64,000 nucleotides of DNA from Cellulomonas flavigena DSM 20109 (GTDB lineage Bacteria > Actinomycetota > Actinomycetes > Actinomycetales > Cellulomonadaceae). Positions within the stretch are counted from its first letter, which is position 1; every line of letters starts with the position of its first letter. The stretch is taken from the NCBI RefSeq assembly GCF_000092865.1, contig NC_014151.1, positions 3,720,001 to 3,784,000 on the forward strand, read 5' to 3'. The notes beneath the pieces were generated by a model that was not told the origin of the DNA, made no database searches, and was given only the letters and a program-made list of their open reading frames with translations. Shown one piece after another: positions 42,690 through 50,500 of this stretch. The position numbers and the translations under genes are program-made.

Positions 42690-43777
42690 GCGTGCCGCCC
42701 GGCGTGCTCGAGCGTCGGGTAGTCGGTGTACCCGACGTGGTCCCCGCCGTAGAAGGTCGCCGGGTCCGGCACGTTGAGCGGGCCGCCTGCCCGCAGGCGC
42801 TCGTCGAGGTCGGGGTTGGCGAGCCACAGCACCCCGAGCGACACCGCGTCCGCGACGCCGGACGCCAGGGCCGCGTGCGCGGCGTCGGGAGTGGCGGGGA
42901 AGTCGGCCGCCGTGCCGTGCGGGTTGAGGACGAGCGTGCCCGGCCAGACGGCCCGCAGCCGCTCGGTCAGGTCGCGCGTGCCCATCTCGACGACGTGCAG
43001 GTAGGCGATGCCGAGGACCGCGAGCTCCTCGAGCAGCGCGGTGTACACGGGGACCGGGTCGGCCTCGACGATGCCGTTGTAGGGGCTGCCGGGCGAGATC
43101 CGGATGCCGACGCGGTCGGCACCGACGGCGTCGGACACGGCGCGGACGACCTCGACCGCGAAGCGGGTGCGGTTCTCGACGGACCCGCCGTACGCGTCGC
43201 TGCGCAGGTTGGTGTTGTCCGCGAGGAACTGGTGCACCAGGAAGCCGTTGCCGCCGTGGACCTCGACGCCGTCGAAGCCGGCCTCGACGGCGTTGCGCGC
43301 CGCCTGCGCGAGCTCCTCGACGACGTCGGCGACCTCCGCCGTGGTCAGCTCGCGCGGCACCGGGTGGTCCACCGGGCCGTCGAGGCCGATCAGTTGCTCG
43401 CCGGACGCCACGGCCGACGGCGCGACGGGCAGCCCACCGTCCGGGTAGAGGGACGGGTGCCCGATCCGGCCGCAGTGCGTCAGCTGCGCGACGATGCGCC
43501 CGCCCCTGTCGTGCACCGCGGTGGTGACGGTGCGCCAGGCGGCGACCTGCTCGGCGCTGTGCAGGCCCGGGGTCAGGACGTAGCCCTGCCCCTGCACGCT
43601 CGGCTGGATGCTCTCGGAGACGATCAGGCCCGCACCTGCCCGCTGCGCGTAGTACTCCGCGGTCGCGGGGGTGACGACGCCCTCGGGGGTCGCGCGGTTG
43701 CGCGTCATCGGGGCCATCACCAGGCGTGACGGCAGCCGCAGGGCGCCGACGGTCACGGGGTCGAACAGGGTGCTCAC
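42686..43777 (-). CDS. Old yellow enzyme family NADH:flavin oxidoreductase
   Basis: 363-residue FMN TIM-barrel of the OYE class: LPSRLVMAPMTRNRA, AQLTHCGRIGHPSLYPDG, FDGVEVHGGNGFLVHQFLADNTNLRSDAYGGSVENRTRF, where the HGGN replaces the HN/HH substrate pair seen in some members and should be checked. Reduces activated alkenes, quinones or nitro compounds. GTG at 43777 with GAGGAGAAACC upstream. Coupled to the NmrA-like gene and divergent from marR-type gene across three operators. Confidence 0.9.
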   Translation of the reverse strand: MSTLFDPVTVGALRLPSRLVMAPMTRNRATPEGVVTPATAEYYAQRAGAGLIVSESIQPSVQGQGYVLTPGLHSAEQVAAWRTVTTAVHDRGGRIVAQLTHCGRIGHPSLYPDGGLPVAPSAVASGEQLIGLDGPVDHPVPRELTTAEVADVVEELAQAARNAVEAGFDGVEVHGGNGFLVHQFLADNTNLRSDAYGGSVENRTRFAVEVVRAVSDAVGADRVGIRISPGSPYNGIVEADPVPVYTALLEELAVLGIAYLHVVEMGTRDLTERLRAVWPGTLVLNPHGTAADFPATPDAAHAALASGVADAVSLGVLWLANPDLDERLRAGGPLNVPDPATFYGGDHVGYTDYPTLEHAGRHA

Positions 43778-43820
43778 GGTTTCTCCTCGTCGAGGTGCTC
43801 GCGCGCCGAGGCGCGAATTG

Positions 43821-43895
43821 CTTGAGTGACTCAAGAGAAACCCTGGCACTCCTCCTTGACCGAATCAAGCATTTTGAGCCCTTGATCGCCTCAAG
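43821..43895. promoter_or_regulatory. Three MarR-type operators CTTGA-N5-TCAAG
   Basis: CTTGAGTGACTCAAG (43821-43835), CTTGACCGAATCAAG (43855-43869) and CTTGATCGCCTCAAG (43881-43895), three 15-bp palindromes in the divergent promoter. Spacing of centres 34 and 26 bases. The AT-rich block 43836-43875 should hold the promoters of both directions. Confidence 0.85.
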
Positions 43896-43898
43896 CAC

Positions 43899-44342
43899 AT
43901 GCCGTACCTTCACCAGGTGGCTGTGCCTTCGGTCCCCCCGCGCGCGTCGAACGACCTCGAGCAGGTGATGCTCGCGTTCGTCGACGCCTACAACCAGGCA
44001 TGGGACGCCGCGGCGAGCGAGCACGGCCTCAGCACCGCGCACGCCTGCGTGCTGGGACGCGTCGAGACCCGGCCGACCATGGGTGAGCTCGCGGAGGAGC
44101 TGCGCTGCGACGCCTCCAACATCACGCAGATCGTCACCCGGCTCGAGGCCCGCGACCTCGTCCGCCGTGAGCCCGACCCGGAGGACCGCCGGTCCCGCCG
44201 CATCGTGCGCACGCCGAGCGGCGACGCCCTCTACGGTGCGTTCGAGGGGACGTTCGCGTTCCCGAGGATCGCCGCGGCCCACCTGACCGCCGCCGAGGGC
44301 GAACGGCTCGCCACGCTGCTGCGGAAGGCGATGGGCGTCTGA
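43899..44342 (+). CDS. MarR-family transcriptional repressor
   Basis: 147 residues with the winged helix-turn-helix TMGELAEELRCDASNITQIVTRLEARDLVRREPDPEDRRSRRIVRTPSG, in which DRRSRR is the usual beta-hairpin wing. Cys near the first helix (STAHACVLGR) and Cys in LRCDAS could act as redox switches, as in MarR quinone sensors. The start is uncertain: ATG 43899 lies four bases after the third operator, GTG 43923 has a short AGG ribosome site. It should repress the divergent OYE-NmrA operon and itself. Confidence 0.88.
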   Translation: MPYLHQVAVPSVPPRASNDLEQVMLAFVDAYNQAWDAAASEHGLSTAHACVLGRVETRPTMGELAEELRCDASNITQIVTRLEARDLVRREPDPEDRRSRRIVRTPSGDALYGAFEGTFAFPRIAAAHLTAAEGERLATLLRKAMGV

Positions 44343-44381
44343 CCGGCACGTCGCCGCGGAACCACGGTGGCGGAGCCGCCA

Positions 44382-44458
44382 CCCTCACCCGGTGCGGTTG
44401 TCGGACCCCTGCACCGGCTCGCAGCGTGCCGCAGGGCGGCAGGTCCCGCACGCGGAAC
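44382..44458 (+). repeat. Dispersed ~77-bp intergenic repeat, copy B
   Basis: Match to 41436-41512. CCGGTGC (44389) and GCACCGG (44411) give a 7-base stem absent as such in copy A. It lies between the MarR gene and the end of the T7SS operon and may act as a terminator for both. Confidence 0.65.
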
Positions 44459-44523
44459 GCCCACGTCCGGCCCCACCCTGCGGTGGCACGCCCTCGCACC
44501 CCGGCCACGCTCGGCCGGCCCGG

Positions 44524-45186
44524 TCAGCCTCTGACCGGGGCGGGCGCGAGCGCCTCCAGCTGTGCGAGCACCTCCTGCTCCGACGGGCCGCCGTCGTGCT
44601 CGACCCACTGCAGCGTCCCCACGACCGCGTCGAACATCGCGACCACCGCCCGCACGACCGGCGCCATCGGGTCGCCGTCCGTGAGCACCGTGTACGTCAG
44701 CAGGCCCCACACGCCCGGCTCCTGCGGGTGCGCCGCGTAGTACACGACCCGCACCGACGGCTGCGAGCGCCCCACCGGCCGGGCGTCGACGACCTCCTCG
44801 ACCCGCGCGCCCCGCCCGCCGCCGAGCTCGACGGCCTCGCCGTCCTCGCCGGCGTCCAGCAGCACGTCGTCCAGCAGGTCCTGGGCGGGCACGGTCGGGT
44901 CGTCCTCGAGCACCGTGAGCAGCAGCGAGCCGGGCAGCCGCAGGCCCCCGTACTCGGTCAGCGGCAGCAGCACCGAGTGCGCGCCGTTGTCCGCGGCCTG
45001 CTCGACGGCCTCCGTCAGCGAGCGGCGCAGCTCGCGGCGCCACGGCCCGGCCTTGTCCCGCGGCAGCGAGTCCGGCACGTACCGCTGCACGACCTCCTCG
45101 ACGACGCGCGCGCGCAGGCGCTGCGTCCCCGGTGCGGTCGGCACGCGCAGCCAGCCCTGCGGCAGCAGCACCTCGACGTCGATCAC
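44524..45186 (-). CDS. Last gene of the T7SS-like operon, unknown function
   Basis: 220 residues, no membrane segment or signal peptide. Contains IDVEVLLPQGWLRVPTAPGTQRLRARVVEEVVQRYVP, a helical middle part and SVRVVYYAAHPQEPGVWGLLTYTVLTDGDPMAPVVRAVVAMFDAVVGTLQWVEH. No family recognised. GTG at 45186 overlaps the preceding stop by four bases, so it is in the operon of EssC. Conserved company in this position suggests a chaperone or a cytoplasmic adaptor; that is inference from context. Confidence 0.7.
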   Translation of the reverse strand: MIDVEVLLPQGWLRVPTAPGTQRLRARVVEEVVQRYVPDSLPRDKAGPWRRELRRSLTEAVEQAADNGAHSVLLPLTEYGGLRLPGSLLLTVLEDDPTVPAQDLLDDVLLDAGEDGEAVELGGGRGARVEEVVDARPVGRSQPSVRVVYYAAHPQEPGVWGLLTYTVLTDGDPMAPVVRAVVAMFDAVVGTLQWVEHDGGPSEQEVLAQLEALAPAPVRG

Positions 45187-45896
45187 GCGGTCCCCTCCCC
45201 GGTGCCGGCCAGCACGAGCCGCGGCACCCCGTCCGTGCCGGGCAGCAGCTCGGCGGCGATGCGGTGCATGAGCTCCTCGACGCCCCCGCCGAGCACGGCG
45301 GCGGCCGTCAGGTCGTCGGTGCGCGTCGACAGCACCACGTCGACGCTCGTCACCGGCACGTCGCCGTACGCGGGCACGTCGACGCGCATCGCGGCGTCGA
45401 CGCGGCACGTCACGGCTCCGGCCGCACCGCGCACGAGCGCCATGACGCGCACGCCGTCGCCCCCGTCGGTCGTCACGTAGTCGACGACGGGCGGACGCGC
45501 GTCGTCCTCGTCGCCGGCTGCGCCGACCTCCGCCATGAGGTACGACGCGTCCTGCGCGACCGGCACGCGGAAGTCGACGAGCACCGGCACCGGCCCCCAG
45601 CGCGGGCGGTCCGGCGTCAGGTGGCCCGCGCCCCACGCGAGGCCCGTGCCGGCCGGGCAGCGCGCCGCGCGCGCCAGCAGCCACAGCGCGGCGGACCGGC
45701 CGACCGTCTCACCGGTGGCCAGCGCGCGCTCCTGCGGCGGCAGCTCCTCGAGCAGCGCGGGCGGCAGGTCCGCCCACCCGCCGAGCAGGTCGGCGGTCCG
45801 CAGCAGCCAGGCCTCGGCGTCGGCCGCGGGGGTGTCCGGTGTCGGCACCCACTCCCAGCGCCACGCGACCTCGGGCAGGACGAGCGCGTCGATCAC
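45183..45896 (-). CDS. T7SS-associated protein of unknown function
   Basis: 237 residues, soluble, starting MIDALVLPEVAWRWEWVP, with a helical region (AEAWLLRTADLLGGWADLPPALLEELPPQERAL) and a beta-rich second half (VPVLVDFRVPV, TCRVDAAMRVDVPAYGDVPVTSVDVVLSTRTDDLTAAAVLGGGVEELMHRIAAELL). Both this and the next protein begin with an I-D-hydrophobic pattern and end in an amphipathic region with similar strand order, so they may be distant paralogues. GTG start, four-base overlap with the gene before. No family recognised; an EspG-like chaperone is one possibility. Confidence 0.7.
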   Translation of the reverse strand: MIDALVLPEVAWRWEWVPTPDTPAADAEAWLLRTADLLGGWADLPPALLEELPPQERALATGETVGRSAALWLLARAARCPAGTGLAWGAGHLTPDRPRWGPVPVLVDFRVPVAQDASYLMAEVGAAGDEDDARPPVVDYVTTDGGDGVRVMALVRGAAGAVTCRVDAAMRVDVPAYGDVPVTSVDVVLSTRTDDLTAAAVLGGGVEELMHRIAAELLPGTDGVPRLVLAGTGEGTA

Positions 45897-47269
45897 TCGT
45901 CGTCACCGCCCAGCGCGCCGTAGTCCGGGATCCACTGGTCACGCCAGTCACGCCACTCGGTGCGACCGCCGGTCCAGATCAGCCCGGTGCCGATGGTGAA
46001 GACCGAGTTGCCGACGCCCCACACCCACCACAGCGGGTTGGTCCTCTGCCCGGTGATCTGCTGCAGTCCGGCGACGCTGCGGAACCCGCTCCAGCCGCCG
46101 ACGACCCCGGCCCAGTCCTTGCCGAAGGTCGAGAAGTTGCCCTTGAAGAGGTTGCCCCACATGCCGCCCGCGGACTTCATCTGCTCCCACGACGACCGCC
46201 AGAACCCCACCTCGGGCACCCACGGCGACGACTTGCCCGCCCCACCACGGAAGAACCACTTCGTCAGCGGGTCGAACCAGTCGGACTGGCTCTTCCACCC
46301 GTGCGCGGTCTGGCCGATGCGCGGCACGATGCGCCCACCGGGCCCGAAGGAGTTCATCGCGATGCCGCCGAGTGTGTCGCCGATGCCGGTGCGGGCCGCG
46401 CGGGCGGCGTGCCCGATGTTGCGGCCCACGATCGTCGCGATCGTCCCGACGCCGAGCAGCGCGACGCCGAGCACGGCGAAGATCAGGTCCGGCAGGCCCT
46501 CCTCGCCCTTGGCGTACAGGATCGACCCCACGACGAGCGCGGACACCGCGACGACCACGCTCAGCGCGACCAGCACCGCGACCCCCGGGAAGATGAAGCA
46601 CAGCACGGCCAGGACCATGCCGATGATCGCGAGGACCTTGCTGATGCGCTTGAGCACCGCGAGCGCCTTGTCCCACCCCGAGTCGGTGAGGCCGTCGTCG
46701 TAGTTGCGCGCGGTGACCGCGTCGCCCAGGCGCCTGCCCGCGACCTGCAGGCCGTCGAACGCGGTCCGCACGCGCTTCTTCGCGGCCGCGAGGGCCTGCT
46801 CCGCCGTCCCGACCCGGTTGGCCTTGTCCGCGTCGGCCGCGAGCGCGGCGTCGTCGAGCACGCCCTCGTCGTCCGGCTCGCCGTCGGGCAGCGCCTGGGC
46901 GGCCCGCAGGGCGTCGGCGGCGGCCTGGCCCTCGGCGAGGCCGGCGTTCGTCTCGGCGCGCGCGTCGGTCAGCTCGGGCTGGTAGACCGCCACCTCGCGC
47001 GCGACGTCCGCGTAGCGGACCGCCGCCTTGGCGAGCTGCTCGTGGACCTTCTCGGCGCCCTCGCGCAGCGCGTCGGCGTACTCCCCGCGCAGCTGGTCCT
47101 CGCTGGCGGTGAGCTTCTCGAGGCGTGCCACGGCGCTCTCGATGGTCTGCGCGACGCCCGTGTACCGGCGCCTGGCCTCCTCGACGCGGTCGAGGTTCGC
47201 CCCCTCGAGGGGGTCGTCCGTGAACCCGACGACGAGCCAGTCGCTGTGCTGCGCGAACCACCCGCTCAC
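45893..47269 (-). CDS. Putative T7SS substrate with membrane core
   Basis: 458 residues. The N-terminal 60 residues (GFTDDPLEGANLDRVEEARRRYTGVAQTIESAVARLEKLTASEDQLRG) match the pattern of actinobacterial putative T7SS secretion-signal domains. A long alpha-helical segment follows to about residue 190, then three adjacent membrane segments at about 193-280 (AIIGMVLAVLCFIFPGVAVLVALSVVVAVSALVVGSILY and onwards), then a Trp/Gly-rich C-terminal region with many aromatics (WFDPLTKWFFRGGAGKSSPW, WWVWGVGNSVFTIGTGLIWTGG). No toxin domain recognised. Overlaps neighbours by four bases on each side. Could be a secreted effector or a machinery component. Confidence 0.7.
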   Translation of the reverse strand: MSGWFAQHSDWLVVGFTDDPLEGANLDRVEEARRRYTGVAQTIESAVARLEKLTASEDQLRGEYADALREGAEKVHEQLAKAAVRYADVAREVAVYQPELTDARAETNAGLAEGQAAADALRAAQALPDGEPDDEGVLDDAALAADADKANRVGTAEQALAAAKKRVRTAFDGLQVAGRRLGDAVTARNYDDGLTDSGWDKALAVLKRISKVLAIIGMVLAVLCFIFPGVAVLVALSVVVAVSALVVGSILYAKGEEGLPDLIFAVLGVALLGVGTIATIVGRNIGHAARAARTGIGDTLGGIAMNSFGPGGRIVPRIGQTAHGWKSQSDWFDPLTKWFFRGGAGKSSPWVPEVGFWRSSWEQMKSAGGMWGNLFKGNFSTFGKDWAGVVGGWSGFRSVAGLQQITGQRTNPLWWVWGVGNSVFTIGTGLIWTGGRTEWRDWRDQWIPDYGALGGDDE

Positions 47270-47550
47270 GAGGGGCTCCCGAGGTCCGCGGCGAGGCTGG
47301 TGTCGACCTCGAGCCAGTTCTCGTCGACCTTGCGCACGGCGTCGCGGAGCTTCTCCATGTCGATGACGAGCTCGTCGCGGTGCGCGGTCCAGTTGTCGGC
47401 GAAGTCGTTCATGGACGAGTTGGCGTTGGCCTGGCCCCACACCTTGCCCGTGTCGTGCTCCAGGTCCAGCGCGCCCTTGAACTCCCCGATGAGGGTGTCG
47501 AGCTCCCGGGCGAGGTCCGCGAGGTCGGCGCGGACGACGAGGTCGGCCAT
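47266..47550 (-). CDS. WXG100-like protein (second ESX-type subunit)
   Basis: 94 residues, helical, with VWGQANANSSMNDFADNW: WG of the WXG turn followed by a second helix, as in ESX-type helical hairpins. A Trp precedes the C-terminal helix (VDENWLEVDTSLAADLG). Start ATG at 47550 overlaps the EssC stop by one base. It sits between EssC and the putative substrate, so may pair with the WXG100 protein at 52054 or carry the substrate to EssC. Confidence 0.75.
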   Translation of the reverse strand: MADLVVRADLADLARELDTLIGEFKGALDLEHDTGKVWGQANANSSMNDFADNWTAHRDELVIDMEKLRDAVRKVDENWLEVDTSLAADLGSPS

Positions 47551-50500
47551 CAGACCAGCTCCTTCCGTGGTGCGAGCGGTGCCGTGGGCACCTGGGTCGT
47601 GACGTACGTGCCGTCGCCGAGGTGGACGAGCGCGGTGCCGGGCACGACGCGCGCGGGCAGCTGCGACCGGGTCAGGCGCGCACCCGCGAGGTCGCCGTCG
47701 GCGAGGTTCTGCGGCGAGAGCAGCGCGCCGCGCCGGTTCTTCTTGACGTCGGCCTGCCACCCGGTGAAGCCGGAGCCGACGCTCGCGACGTCACCGCCGA
47801 GCACGACGCCGCGGCGGTCGTGCTGCGCGCGCCGCACGAGGCGCCGCAGCCACTCGCGCGCGGGCGCGTCGCGCCACACCTCGGCGTCGTCGTCGAGCAG
47901 CACGACGGGCCCGTCGCCGTCGTCGACGAGCGGCGCGAGCAGCGCCTCGTCGGGGGCCTCGTCGAGCAGGACCGCCCGCACACCGGGGCGCCCGGCGAGG
48001 TCGCGCAGCGGTGAGCGCTGCGGCGCACCGACGACCAGCTCGACGCCCGCGCGCAGCAGCGACTCCGCCATCACCGCGAGCAGCGTGCTGCGCCCCGAGC
48101 GGCCGGGGCCGGCGACGAGGAACGTCGGGGCGTCGTGCGCGAGGTCGGCGCCGACGGGCTCGAGCTCGTCCCCGCCGACGCCCAGCAGCGCCCACAGCGG
48201 ACGCGGTTCGACGAGCGGCCACGCGTCCTCGAACGTCAGCCGCGCGGGCATGGCCGCGATGCGCGGCGGGCGGGCCGCGCGCGGCACGTGCGCCTCGCGG
48301 GCGACGAGCCGGTCGGCGAGCGCGTGCAGCGCGGCGACCTGCGCGGGACCGGACGGGTCGTCGGCGAGGAGCGCGACCTGCGTCTCGACCGCGCCGGGGA
48401 CGCGCAGGCCGCGTCCCGGCGGCAGGTTCTCCGGGAACGACCGGGCGTTGAGCCCCGCGAGGGTCGCGTCGGTGCGGTCCGCGAGCCGCAGCACGAGCTT
48501 GTCCTCGCACAGCGACGCGATGCGCCCGCCCAGCAGCGTGTGGTCCCCCGCGACGACGAGGTGCACGCCGGCGCTGGCGCCCTCGCGCAGCAGCGTGTGG
48601 ACGACCTCGGTGAGCGCGCCGCCGTCGTGCTCGCCGAGCGTCGTGGTGAAGCCCTCCCACCGGTCGACGAGCAGCAGGACGTGCGCGAGCCGGGCCCCGG
48701 GCGCGGCCGCGGCGCGCTGCTCGGTGATGGTGGCGTAGCCACCCTCACCGAGGACGCGCTGGCGCCGCTGGACCTCGTCGTGCAGGCGCGTGAGCAGGCG
48801 CGTCGCCCGCTCGGTCTCGGTGCGCTGCACGACCGCGCCGCAGTGCGGCAGGCGGGTGAGGGCCAGCAGGGCGCCGTTGCCGCAGTCGATGCCGTAGACG
48901 TGCAGGTCGGCGACGCTCGCCGCGGCGCACGCGGCCGCCGCGATGGTCCGCAGGGTCTGCGAGCGCCCCGAGCGGGGGGCGCCCGCGACGTGCAGGTGCC
49001 CGAAGGTCGCGAGGTCGACCACGACGTCGTCCTGCCGCTGCCGCTGCGGCAGGTCGCGGCGCGCCCACACGAACGTCGGGTCGCCCGCGGCCGGGTCCGC
49101 CGGGTCGTCCGCGAGCGGTGCGACGTGCCGCGTGGCGAGCGCCGGGAGCCACGGGCGACGCTGCGGCGGGACCCCGAGCATGTCGGCGGCCAGCCCGATC
49201 GCGCGGACCAGCACCGACAGGTCCGTCGCCTCGCCCTCGGCCTGCTCGGCGCGCGGCCGCTCGGGGACCGGGCGTCCCAGGTCCGCCCACGTCACAGGCC
49301 GCAGGAACGGTGCGGGCACCTCCGCGCGGCGCAGCGCGCGCCGGCCGCCGACGCGGGCGGCCTGGAACGGGATGAGGGCGCTGTGGCCGAGGCGCGCGAA
49401 CGCGCGGCCCGGCTGGTTCGGCGCGATGCCCGCGGCCTCGCGCGAGTCGATGACGTCGGTGCTGTCGCCCGCGTCGGTCACGCGCAGCGCGATCCGCAGG
49501 TTGGTGTTGGCGCGGATCTCCGCCGAGACCACGCCCGAGGGCCGCTGGGTCGCGAGCAGCAGGTGGATGCCGAGGGAGCGGCCGCGCTGCGCGATGCTCA
49601 CCAGGCCGCTGACGAAGTCCGGGAGCTCGCGCGCGACGGACGCGAACTCGTCGATGACGATGAGCAGGCGCGGCAGCGGGTCGAGCCCGCCGCGGCGCGC
49701 CCGCAGCGTGAGGTAGTCGTCGAGGTCCTTGACGCCCGCCGCCGCCAGGACCCGCTCGCGGTGCGCGAGCTCGGCGCCCAGCGACGTCAGCGCACGTTGG
49801 ACGAGGTGCGGGTCGAGATCCGTGACCATGCCGACGGTGTGCGGCAGGTCCACGCAGTCCTTGAAGGCGGCGCCGCCCTTGTAGTCGACGAGCACGAAGT
49901 TCATGGCGTCGGGGCGGTTCGCCACCGCGAGCGACGCCACGACCGTCTGCAGCAGCTCGGACTTGCCCGAGCCCGTGGTCCCGGCGACCAGGCCGTGCGG
50001 CCCGTGCTCGGCGAGGTCGAGCGAGAACGGCCCGTCGAGGGACACCCCCACGACCGCACGTGTCGTGCTGCCCCCGCCGGCCCACCGGGCCGCGACCGCC
50101 GCCGGGCCGGGCTCGGTGAGGTCGAGGACGTCGAGGAGCCGCGCCGTGGACGGCAGCGCGGCCTCCCCGACGGTCGTGGAGGTGTCGCGCAGCGGCGCGA
50201 GGCTGCGGCCCACGGCCGTGAACCACTCGTCGCCGACCTCGTCGACACGGATGCCGTCGACCTGCGCGGCACGGTTCTGCCGCAGCGTCGCCCGCCGGCC
50301 CGCACCCCCGACGACGACGGCCGTGCACTCCTCGGGCAGCGTGCGCTCGTCGGCGTCGACGCACACGCAGTGCACGCCCACCGCGGGCCCCTCCTGCAGG
50401 ATCGTCACGACCCCCGGCAGCGCGCGCAGCCGCAGCGCGCCGTCGAGCACGACGACCACGTCGGGGTCCGGCAGCACGGTGCGCGCACCGGCCGCCAGCC

